This document shows, in pieces, positions 23,437 to 32,873 of a DNA stretch of 64,000 nucleotides. Below the pieces are notes generated by a model, which did not search any database, was not told the origin of the DNA, and saw only the letters and a program-made list of their open reading frames with translations. A program made the translations under genes and the position numbers. Every line of letters begins with the position of its first letter. Within the stretch, counting starts at the first letter, position 1. The stretch is from assembly GCF_009742825.1 (NCBI RefSeq), contig NZ_WPCE01000001.1, positions 38,778 to 102,777 of the forward strand, written 5' to 3'. The DNA is from Halorubrum sp. CBA1125. Lineage in GTDB: Archaea > Halobacteriota > Halobacteria > Halobacteriales > Haloferacaceae.

Positions 23437-26331
23437 AGTGATCGCTCACCTCCTTGAACCGCTCACCGAGACCTCCCCTGTTTTCACCGTTACTGCTCGC
23501 ACCATCGATTGGGACAGATCGGAACCGCTTCACGACTGGTGTAGCTGCCAGCTTCAGTGAAATCAGTGCTGCCTGAATCTGGTCTCGGGTGTTTCCCATA
23601 CGGAGGTTATCGGCAGTATCAGCCGCCTCAACAGCCATATCGACATCTGCTTGAGAGTAGTCAATGAACTTCGCCAGTTCCTGTTGGAGATCAGGATTCA
23701 CGTTATCATAGGTTCTGAGATTAGACACAAGTTCGGAAACTCGGTCCATATCGAGCGTGGAGAATTCCGAGTTAATCTTCTCTATCAGTTCACGGTCGTA
23801 GCCGTGGTCCGCTACTTCTTCGAGAGCTTGGCGTACATCGTACATCGTGTCCGCAATCGACCGGACATAAGCATCCTGTCCAAATCGAACGCGGCTATCT
23901 ATCTCTGCGATGTATTGCCGACCGAGCATGTTGAGAACCTCGTACGGTGGATTCCGGTTCAGCCGTGTCCTGATCTTCGGGACGTCCAAGCTCCCCCCGG
24001 AGACGCCCAATAGCTTCCCCACCATAGCTTCGATGTGATCGGCAGAGTCCATCGCTGTCTTGATGTGGTCGTACTCTTCCTGCGAGAGGATCTCAGTAAT
24101 CTGTTCTTCAAGATGTGGATCAACCGAGAAAGCGTTGTCCTCACTGAAGCGTTCATTAATCGCGGTCGCATCGATGTTGCGCCACGGAGAGTCAAGCATC
24201 ACCAGATGAACGTATGTAGCTAAGACGAAATCCGTGAAGTCATAATCTGCACTCCCTTTGTAGAACACCTTCTCCCCGTTAAGATATTCTTCGATCAGCA
24301 TTTGACGCCACTGTAGGGCGTAGTACATCAACTGAGTCCCGCACTCTGTGAGAAGCGAATCAACGTCAGCACTCCGCGGTTCCTCTACCCGGCGGATTCC
24401 GTATTTGAGTATCTTCCGGAGGTCAGATCTTCTGAAATCACGTCTGTCAAGCAGAATCTGATCTATTTCCGGTGAGTCATCACTCTCAACGTAGACGAAC
24501 GGATCCTTCTGACTGCTAAGCCGATATTCGAGTTTGGTTCCTTCGTAAAGTTTGAACCCGTCCGTGAGATGTTCGATAGCATCCCTGAGCCCCTGCCGGA
24601 TGAAGCGGTTTGTCTTAGCGTACTCTTCTGGATTTTCAAGCCAAGAATCCACTAAGCCGTTGTGTTTCTCGATTAGCTTCTCGACACGACTCTTCTCCGG
24701 TGTCGTTGTTTGGTCGGTACTAGACGACTCCTCGTCTTCTTCCGTCTGTTCGCTCTGTATTTCCGGCTCAGAGGGGGAAACCCCCGCACTGGGAATGATG
24801 ATACCGTCATCGGTTACATCGACAACGGCAGGGGCCCCGTCTTCTAGAAGGTGGAACGCTTCCGCAAAGCGCCGATCAACCGTGATTTGATTATCTTCAA
24901 CGCTACCGTACCATTTCGCTAAGTCCGCAAACTCTTCGGCCTCTTCGTACACTTCGTCTGCCGCGGATACGGTATTCCGAAGCCGTCGGAGGGAGCTTGC
25001 GCTTGAGGGTGCTTTGGCATGACCTTCATACCACTCTTCCAGAACTTCAAAGATCTCCATTATATACTCTCGCGGTGACTGCTGACTTTCGTCTAAGCCC
25101 GTGTAGATTCGGCGAAGGAAGGCCTGGTTAAACGGGAACAGGTCACGGAACGCTTCGTCGCAGAAGCCACACTCTGCACAGAGAGATCCGTCCGGTGCGG
25201 GCAGCAGTTCGAAGTCGCCATTCTCTCTATCGTATCGAACGCTATCGTCGTGGGCTTTGATGTAGCCGAGATATGGACGGGCGAAGTCAACAGCAGACGG
25301 CTCGTCGAGGAATAGAACGTTCTTCGAGTGGCGCTTGTTCGTTTGGAAGAATTCGAATCGATCCTCGGCCGTCCGCGTATGGAGCACTTCCGTGGAGTCT
25401 CGCGTTCCCGCGACGATGAAATCCCAGTTGTCATCCGGTTTATCTCGCTCCATGTAGTTACGGAGCCGCTCGGCCTCCATCGAGGCTATTGCGAAGTCCT
25501 CGAAAACGATGACTGGCCGGGTGTCCTCGAACTGACTGCGACGTATTCGAGCACGTCGTCTAACGACGCGGTGTCGTACCTGTCGCGGATCTCGCGCCAC
25601 AACTCCTTATTAAAGGATTCGACCGCCTCATCAGCAGAGACGTGATCGGGGAAGACGCGGAGTTCCTCTTGTTGTTTGTACTCGCCCTCAGTGATGAATT
25701 TGATTTCACGAGCGTACTCCCCGCGTTCAACGAGGAGCTGTAGCTTTTCCTGGATGAAATCCCGAATGGCTTCCTCGTCTTCTCTTGTATGGGTAGTCTC
25801 GTATCCCTGTCTACCCAGGTTCAGTAGTGCACCTGAAGTAGCGTTGTTAGCGACAGTCTGGGGGTTGTTCGTGATATCGTCCCTGAGCTGTTTGAATTCA
25901 GACGCTCCTGGGAGAGGTTCCTCAAAGTGCTCCTGATAGAACTCCGGAATACGTTCCGAGAGAATAGACATGAGATCGTCGTCTTTGTCGATGTGGAGGA
26001 TGGGACGACCGTCGTCGTTCAATTGGTGGGAGAGATACGCACACAGTTCGGATTTACCTGTCCCTACTTCACCTTCGATGACAACAACGAAGTTTCCGAG
26101 TTCGTCCTCGGAAAAGAGTTGATAGACCCTCTCTTCACCCCACTTTTCAGTGTCTTCTGTGCTCGTCCCACGGAAGACTTCGATTCTACGGTGAGTGAAA
26201 TCGAAGAGTTCTCGGTTTTCGGATCGTACTGCTGCGACCTTACTGAAGAGTTGTCTCAGGGTTCGTTCATCGATCTTTTGGAAATGTGGACACCACAGCG
26301 GCCCTCCCGGTATCTCTTCAGAAGAACTCAT
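23426..26331 (-). CDS. dpdH: DpdH-like ATPase, apparent single-base frameshift
   Basis: Two frames make one protein of about 968 aa. The first (from ATG 26331) has the P-loop VIEGEVGTGKSELCAYLS and runs to LDDVLEYVAV. Near 25531-25537 the frame must move by one base to continue QFEDTRPVIVFEDFAIAS, then FDEPSAVDFARPYL-like sequence and a zinc motif CAECGFC, through to the stop at 23426. The span is 2,906 nt, one short of a multiple of three, so one missing base explains it. The match to DpdH is by size, P-loop and position between dpdG and dpdI. Starts of both neighbours overlap it. Either an inactivating mutation or a sequencing error. Confidence 0.7.
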
Positions 26332-27148
26332 ACTATCACCTCGATTGAGTTCGCGTCTTTCTCCATGCCGGACCGACGTGGGGAGCGATCTAACCGTACT
26401 ACGCCAGCATCACCATATTCGACCAGCTTGATTTTCTCCTCCCGGATCAAGTTGTAGAGTGTACGGGCGAAGGGTGCGGGGACATCCCGCTCACCAGTAA
26501 GATCGATCAGTAGAAGGTTCTCCTGAAGCCAGTCTATGTACTCTTGGATGGCGATCCGTCTCTCATCACCAGTGGCGATTCGAAGGGATTCTAAGATCAT
26601 CTCTGGGTCGGGATATACGACGTATTCGCGGCCGGTGGCTTTCTCGATTAATCCGAGGAAATCAGCTAGTCGGGTCCAGTTGACGAATTTGGGCTCGTTG
26701 AGTGTGATGGGGCCTTGTTGGGACCGAGGTCGGTATTCGCGCTGTTCGTGTTCCCATTTGTCTATAGCCTCATACAGAACTTGGTCACTTGCATGGAGGT
26801 GTTGAATGTCCTCCTGTAAGAGGTACTGGTAGTTGAGCAGAACGACCGATTGCTTCCCCCACTCACCTGGTGTCGCTTCTATCGCCAAGTTGTGGAGTGC
26901 AGTCATTCGGAAGTCAAGATCTCGATTACCTGTTTCCCAGGCAAATCCAGCGGTATAATAGTCGGGTTCCCGCCTCCCAATCATACCCAACTCCTGAAGC
27001 CCCCGAACTCCCTGGCTGCGCAGGTCCTCTGGAAGATCAGTGTCGTCAGCGATCTCTTCTTCAGTCGTATTACCCCGGTCTATTGAGTCATAGACGTCCG
27101 TAGTGGACCTGGGGTCTGAACCGTGTTGAGAATGTATCCTTCTGTCAT
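26328..27148 (-). CDS. dpdG: DpdG-like protein, apparent single-base frameshift
   Basis: The start is ATG 27148, overlapping the upstream stop as ATGA and reading MTEGYILNTVQTPGPLR. That frame ends after a few codons, but a one-base shift near 27095-27110 leads into TDVYDSIDRGNTTEEEIAD, then DLRSQGVRGLQELGMIGRR, to the stop at 26328. The 821-nt span is again one base short. The N-terminal part looks like a winged helix; the rest (NEPKFVNWTRLADFLGLIEK) has no motif that I know. Position before dpdH fits DpdG. Without the shift there is no in-frame start codon in the gap between the genes. Confidence 0.6.
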
Positions 27149-28059
27149 AGTGCCTCCGTCGTGAGAAACTCCTGGTATCTGGCGTCGATAGGATTGTCTT
27201 GGGGGTCAAGTTTGCTCGTGCTATCTCTCGCCTTCTGCATCTCAGGGCTCCTCCGGGCATAGGATGGGTCGAACACACTACCGTCCCGTGAGACGGCCCG
27301 GTTCAACTCACGAGCGATTGAGGTACTCGTCTGCCGATCCCACTCGATACGCCGCCGAAGCCATCGTCCCAATCCAGGAACCTCGTCTTCCGTATTTAGT
27401 GGTACGCTTCCGTATTCATCCGGCCGTGCAAAGATGTCGCTGAAAACACTATATAGAGGCAAGTAAGGAGCATCGGGAAGGACGTCAAATAACTGTTCTG
27501 CGCGGCTAAGAGGGTCTCCTGCCACAAGCTCGTAGAGATTTGCGTTGTCCTGAATGAACACGTTCTTAGTATCTATCAGAGGCATGTCCCAATCATACCT
27601 CCGATACTGTTGTTTGAATGCCTCGTAGAACGATTCGACGTTACCAATTCGTTCCGTAAACTGCTCCTGGTACAGTGGACGCTGTCCGCCGATGGGCGTG
27701 AATTGTGGAGAATCTGCGATCACTACGAGTGTGCCCTCTCTTGAGGTGAACCTATTGACTAAATGTTCGATGGAATACGATGTCTCAGTTTCGTAGTGTT
27801 CGTTTGTGATGACACAGAGGTCTGCGCCATCCGGCAATTCCATGTTACCGGTGACGTGGTATTCGTAATCGAGGTAGTCGTACTGTGACCCTCCCTGTGC
27901 GAGCTGACGCCACGATGTGGGGAATGTGAAGTGGTCAATCCCGAGATACTGTAATGCAGGGAGAGTTCGGAGCATCCACCAGCGAGAGTTGCTGACGGGT
28001 TCGTGAGCGAACGCGACCTGATTACGAGTCAATTTGTCCAAGAGCGCTTCCGGTTTCAT
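27145..28059 (-). CDS. uncharacterised protein of the restriction operon
   Basis: The 304-aa protein starts MKPEALLDKLTRNQVAFAHE with ATG 28059 overlapping the upstream helicase stop as ATGA. It has alternating strands and helices (DGADLCVITNEHYET, GTLVVIADSPQFTPIG) suggestive of a Rossmann-like or PLD/HKD-like core, but no HKD motif. It is coupled on both sides (ATGA at each end), so it very probably acts with the helicase and DpdG. I do not recognise the family. Confidence 0.75.
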   Translation of the reverse strand: MKPEALLDKLTRNQVAFAHEPVSNSRWWMLRTLPALQYLGIDHFTFPTSWRQLAQGGSQYDYLDYEYHVTGNMELPDGADLCVITNEHYETETSYSIEHLVNRFTSREGTLVVIADSPQFTPIGGQRPLYQEQFTERIGNVESFYEAFKQQYRRYDWDMPLIDTKNVFIQDNANLYELVAGDPLSRAEQLFDVLPDAPYLPLYSVFSDIFARPDEYGSVPLNTEDEVPGLGRWLRRRIEWDRQTSTSIARELNRAVSRDGSVFDPSYARRSPEMQKARDSTSKLDPQDNPIDARYQEFLTTEAL

Positions 28060-31000
28060 ATGCTCTCCACCTCTGATTCGTCTTTCCCGACGGTCGCTGC
28101 GAGCATCCGGCGATCCAAGAGATCTTTTTCGAGGTAGTACGCAGGAGTGCGAGCCAGTAGGAGACACTCATCGCAGTAATCCACGCAACGGTCACAATCG
28201 GCGACCTCAACGACCCTGGCTTCCAAATCAGACAGGCTCTGTAGAACCTGCCACGTGACCCCGTTTCCTCCTTGGCGGCTATCCACGATATGGACGTCAA
28301 CCGTGTCCGCCGTGCGCATCGCCTTGACCCGGAAGTCCGAGCGGTCACACTCGGCGACTATTGCAATCGCTTTTTCCAATGCTTGTTGAAGACTGACGAG
28401 CGCCTGTGGCCAAGATTTCGTTTCGTGGGTCGTCCGTTCGTAGCGCTCTTCGAATGCGTCCCGCTCAAATTGGACCGTTACACCCTGAGTGTGATACTGC
28501 TGACCGACGGGTCGATAGACTTCCTCTTCTACGTCTTCCAGCATCTCCTCCCAGCTCTGGTCCTCCGTAGAAGAACTCGATTCGCGTTCGATTAGAGCCT
28601 CAGAGCGAAGGATAGTTTTGTCAGGACTGTTCGTGTGGCGGCGCTCGAAGGCATATACGAAGTCCGTGACCTCCTGCTGACCATAGTTAACTTCTGCTGG
28701 CAGTCTGAATAGTTCGACGTCCTCAGTCTTCTGAGAAGCGTCGGTCTCCGAGACGTATGTTGACATAAGAGCACGGGTGCTATAGCCTCGCTGCCCGCCC
28801 ATCGCCGTTTTGCACTCTACACTACTGATCCCGTGAACCTTCGTTTCCTCAAGTTCGGTTCCGCAGTGGGGGCATTCAGTCTCGCCCGGTGGATAACTCT
28901 GGAAGGGGCGGTCACATTCCTCGTTGTTGCATACCGAGATCTCGGTGAGGGGCGTCGAAGATCCGCGAACGTCGTTGACGAGATATTTCGTTCCATGGAG
29001 TGTGGTCACTGCACCGTGATCGTTCTCCTCACCCGGGAACAGATCGTATAACCTCCCAGATGCCTCGAACTCGATACTCTCACGTCGGCCAGTGAATTTG
29101 ACGGGGAAGTCTTGACCGAAGTTCCGGTAGTTCGCTAGATAGCCCAATCGATCCAGCCAGCGATCAAGCCGTCCGTTCTGTTCCGTGATATTCTTGTTCG
29201 TATCTGACGATCCCGACGCAGCGGTAAGCCGCGAGAACGTTTGTTCCGTCCGACGATCCATCGAGAGCGGGCCATCGGAATTAAAGACCTCATCGAGAAT
29301 TTCGACGCCTCGTTGTCCGAAGACATCTCGAATATAGGGGTTCAGCGTATCCCACATCTCATCACGGATGAATCTCTGAAGAATGTCGAGGTTCTTTTCG
29401 ACAGCACTAACGAAACTCCCCATATTCTCGTGTTTCGGCTCCGAGAGTGCGTACATCCGCTCGAAGACACCGGACTCGTGCGGATTTCTGGCTAAATAGG
29501 CAAAGACCTCAGTCACGACATGCCCGGCAAGTAGTTCGTCGAAGTCCTCCGGATCAGGTACCCGTACGGGTTCGAAATCGTTGAGGAAGCTATCGATATT
29601 TGCGTAGTAGTGGCCATCAACGGGATGATTCCCCCGGATAACGGTCATAACGAGTGAAGAGCTACCTCGGGATCGTCCCGTCCTCCCACTTCGCTGCACG
29701 TAGTTCGTCAAAGTCGGCGGAACTCCGACCTGTGCAACCGTATCGAGTGTACCAATATCGACTCCCAGCTCCATCGTGGGCGTCGCACTCACGATGTTGA
29801 CATCCGGATCGTCTTTGCGGAACCCTTCCTCGATAGCGCCGCGGAGGGTGTGGGGGATGTTACTTTTATGAATCCCGACAGTGATGAACTCCGGTTCGCC
29901 CCCGTTCGTAAGCGGGCGTGTCACGTCGTGGGCCCAGTGGTCAATAGCGTACTCCCAGCCAGACTCAACCTGTGCGTAGCCGGGATCGGCAGTTAGTTCG
30001 CCGTCGGAACCCCGGGTGAACCGTCTATAGGTTTCCAGGCTCGCACCGCAGTTGTGACATATCTCGACGCCTCTCCCATCACTCGTGGCTGGATACGCAC
30101 TATAGCAGTCAGCACAGAACGCTGCCGTCTCGACAAGTTCCAGCGTAGAACTGTCTATACGCGGGATGCGGGTGAACACGCCGCTTTCTGGCGGTTCAGA
30201 CATAATACCCGCTGATTCGATTTGCTCACGCGCGTTTTCAATGTACTCCTGTACCTGTTTGCGCGAACCGTCATCGAGGTTCGCGTTTCTGACCGCGGTT
30301 TTCACTTCATCAAGTGGCTGCTCGGTTATGATACCTTCTTCCAAGAAGCTGCTTAGTAGACGATTCAACCGTTCGTCGATCCAGTCCTCAGTGAATCGGG
30401 TCCGAGATTCCAGCCTGTCGATTAGCTTCTCTCGTGTCAGGCCATCGATTGACACCTTCTTGTAGGTGAAGCTGGCTCCTTGGCCGAGTGTAAATAGCTT
30501 GTATATCTCGTGTGCGAGAACTAACTCCTCCGGATCGTCGAGGTCAGCGACGACATCGGCTGTGACCAGAGCCCCATCCAACAAGCTCTCGCAGTTGTGC
30601 AACATCGCGTGGGACTCGATGTCGTCGAGCAACGAGCGGAGGAAGTTATACGCCGTTCCGTCCTCATCGATCTCGTTCTGAATGAGGGGTTCCCAGTATT
30701 CCTCTCGAAGCCGAGTTGAGACAGTATTGAAGAGCTCGTAATTGTCCTTCTTCCCACCGGCTTCGATTAACTCCTGCAAATACAGCGTTTCAGCCATCAA
30801 TCCGTACTCCGTATCAATTATCCGATCACCGACGCTCTCAGCCGAGCTATGTGAGTCGGAGAACACGAGAGTCTTTTCTGATGGGGTGTGCCGGCAGACC
30901 TCCGTTAGCATATATGAGAGCAGAGATGATGTCGGAACTCCCGCATCTGTGAGATTCACCCATTTTTCGCAGCCAGGACAAGAATCAACAGGGGATCCTA

Positions 31001-32792
31001 CACTAATGGGCGCGAACTCCTCGTCACCGTTTCCAGGATCAATCTCAACATATGGTTCATGACAACGACGGCAAAACCGCACTTCAGGGAGACGGCGGTT
31101 ACATTCGGGGCAACGGCTGTCGCGGAACACTTTCTCGCATTCTCGGCACCAGTACACCTTGTAAGGAGGTTTTAGGAAGACGTGATATTTCTCGGTCACG
31201 ACGCCCGCGAGACGCCCGAATGCCATAACCGTCTCAATGACCCCTTCAGGGTCTTCGACGCCTTGGTCCCGAGCGCGAGTTAGTAATTGGTCGTAGGATT
31301 TGAAGCCAACGACACCAGTAGTGTCCGTCTCGAACCACGTAGCAAACGTAGCGACTTCAGGGACGTTTGTCAGTACATATTCGTACCAGCCACTGTTGGT
31401 TCCGCTCTCGTTGATAACGGCCTCGACGAGTTCGTTCCGTCCCTTGACGGAGTTGAGTACTGACTCGACGTCATCAAACTCCGTTCTAGCCAGTGATAGG
31501 AGTCTCGTTTCGATAGCGTCAGTTGCCCACTCTCCGATATTGGCCTCGATTTCAATTTTCTCGTCTGCTACAAGGCCGACTTCACGCGCCGTTGAGAGCG
31601 CATCTTCGAGGTCGTATTCTCTAAGATGGCTCGTCGGATCATCAATGTCCCCGACTGCGAGTGCCAGTACGTGAACAAGATCGGCGATGTCACAGGGAGA
31701 AAACCGTCCGAAATCAGGTTCGCCAAGAGTTGGAAAGTCTCTTCCAGTGAACCCAATTGTGTTAATTTCGTCTTCGTCCGTCCCAGTCAACGAACTCGCC
31801 AGCTCTCGCGGGTTATCCACCGTGGCAGAGACCATCGATATCTGGGGATCCCGGTCGTCGTAGAAGTGCTTTAGACGCCGGGAGAGAAGGGAAACTGCCG
31901 CACCTTGGATCCCGCTCCAAACGTGGGCCTCGTCGAAGACGATGTGCTCAACGGGATGTTCACCGGGCGTATTTCCGAGTACATCCCGGGTTTCATCGTT
32001 GTCACTGATGAACATATAGTCGAGTGCCTCCGGGACGGTCAGCAGAATATCAACACCGCGCCGGATGCTATCGCGGGTAACCCGTATCCAGGGGTACTGG
32101 TTATCGTCCGTCCCCACGTTCGTTTCGCCCAGCACTCGGAGTTTGTCATCCGGGTTCCGTGGATCCTCAAGCCCACGGATATAGGATCCCGGTTCGACTT
32201 CGTGGTCTCGTGTACCGACGCGGGTAGGCGTGTCGCCGTCCCAGATACCGATTGTGATCCGTTCGTCGGAGTTTCGATAGCGATTGATTTGGTCGAGATA
32301 GGCGATGAATCGATTTAACTGATCCACGCCCAGGGTCTTCATCGGATAGAGAATGATCGACTTCAGCCCATCCTCCTGGGTCGAGAGACAGTGATTTAGA
32401 ATAGGGAAGAAGAAGGCTTCCGTTTTCCCGGTAGCCGTCGGTACGGCGAGGACGTTGTCGCGGTCCGTCGTCTCGATCTGCTCGATCATTTCGGCCTGAT
32501 GCTGATACAGTGACCCCTCTTTGCCACCGAAGAGTTCCTCGTTGACAGCATCGATTATCTCGTCACGGTAGCCGAGGCCGTTAAGAAACTCCGACGCCGG
32601 CTGATCGTGGAACTCTGGAGCATCGACGAACTCGACGTATGGACCCTTCTGTTCGATCAGGTCGTTCTCGACGAACGACTGGGCATTCGTGATTCCGTTC
32701 ACCTGGTTTAATTTCGTCATCCGGCGGTTCCACCAGGTAATTTCTGCGGCTCGGTCTTTCGCGCTCGCAAGCGTATCTTGAGGTGTTTGCAT
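28056..32792 (-). CDS. DEAD/DEAH helicase with DUF1998/MZB-type C-terminus
   Basis: The 1,578-aa superfamily 2 helicase has Walker A AVPTATGKTEAFFFP (near 117), ILYPMKTLGVDQLNRF, the DEAH box HIVFDEAHVWSGIQG, SATPTMELGVDIGTLD and motif VI YVQRSGRTGRSRGS. Several zinc-ribbon-like Cys clusters occur in the middle (CRECEKVFRDSRCPEC, CPGCEKW, CHNCGASLE). The C-terminus IVDSRQGGNGVTWQVLQ and CDRCVDYCDECLLLAR is the DUF1998/MZB type found in YprA/MrfA, Druantia DruE and DISARM DrmB. In a Dpd context it takes the place of DpdF or DpdE, but I cannot say which, if either, is its ortholog. Confidence 0.88.
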   Translation of the reverse strand: MQTPQDTLASAKDRAAEITWWNRRMTKLNQVNGITNAQSFVENDLIEQKGPYVEFVDAPEFHDQPASEFLNGLGYRDEIIDAVNEELFGGKEGSLYQHQAEMIEQIETTDRDNVLAVPTATGKTEAFFFPILNHCLSTQEDGLKSIILYPMKTLGVDQLNRFIAYLDQINRYRNSDERITIGIWDGDTPTRVGTRDHEVEPGSYIRGLEDPRNPDDKLRVLGETNVGTDDNQYPWIRVTRDSIRRGVDILLTVPEALDYMFISDNDETRDVLGNTPGEHPVEHIVFDEAHVWSGIQGAAVSLLSRRLKHFYDDRDPQISMVSATVDNPRELASSLTGTDEDEINTIGFTGRDFPTLGEPDFGRFSPCDIADLVHVLALAVGDIDDPTSHLREYDLEDALSTAREVGLVADEKIEIEANIGEWATDAIETRLLSLARTEFDDVESVLNSVKGRNELVEAVINESGTNSGWYEYVLTNVPEVATFATWFETDTTGVVGFKSYDQLLTRARDQGVEDPEGVIETVMAFGRLAGVVTEKYHVFLKPPYKVYWCRECEKVFRDSRCPECNRRLPEVRFCRRCHEPYVEIDPGNGDEEFAPISVGSPVDSCPGCEKWVNLTDAGVPTSSLLSYMLTEVCRHTPSEKTLVFSDSHSSAESVGDRIIDTEYGLMAETLYLQELIEAGGKKDNYELFNTVSTRLREEYWEPLIQNEIDEDGTAYNFLRSLLDDIESHAMLHNCESLLDGALVTADVVADLDDPEELVLAHEIYKLFTLGQGASFTYKKVSIDGLTREKLIDRLESRTRFTEDWIDERLNRLLSSFLEEGIITEQPLDEVKTAVRNANLDDGSRKQVQEYIENAREQIESAGIMSEPPESGVFTRIPRIDSSTLELVETAAFCADCYSAYPATSDGRGVEICHNCGASLETYRRFTRGSDGELTADPGYAQVESGWEYAIDHWAHDVTRPLTNGGEPEFITVGIHKSNIPHTLRGAIEEGFRKDDPDVNIVSATPTMELGVDIGTLDTVAQVGVPPTLTNYVQRSGRTGRSRGSSSLVMTVIRGNHPVDGHYYANIDSFLNDFEPVRVPDPEDFDELLAGHVVTEVFAYLARNPHESGVFERMYALSEPKHENMGSFVSAVEKNLDILQRFIRDEMWDTLNPYIRDVFGQRGVEILDEVFNSDGPLSMDRRTEQTFSRLTAASGSSDTNKNITEQNGRLDRWLDRLGYLANYRNFGQDFPVKFTGRRESIEFEASGRLYDLFPGEENDHGAVTTLHGTKYLVNDVRGSSTPLTEISVCNNEECDRPFQSYPPGETECPHCGTELEETKVHGISSVECKTAMGGQRGYSTRALMSTYVSETDASQKTEDVELFRLPAEVNYGQQEVTDFVYAFERRHTNSPDKTILRSEALIERESSSSTEDQSWEEMLEDVEEEVYRPVGQQYHTQGVTVQFERDAFEERYERTTHETKSWPQALVSLQQALEKAIAIVAECDRSDFRVKAMRTADTVDVHIVDSRQGGNGVTWQVLQSLSDLEARVVEVADCDRCVDYCDECLLLARTPAYYLEKDLLDRRMLAATVGKDESEVESI

Positions 32793-32873
32793 TTGTGAGG
32801 CGTTGGTTGGTTGTCTGGTTGGTTTATGGGCGGGACATAAAACTGCTATCCGATGACGGACGCAGTCGATTCT

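Noticed and set aside
25490..25600. A separate gene start for the second half of dpdH
   Set aside because: The N-terminal 20 residues of that frame are a noncoding overlap and similarity to a DpdH-type body begins only where the first frame ends; one frameshifted gene explains both halves.
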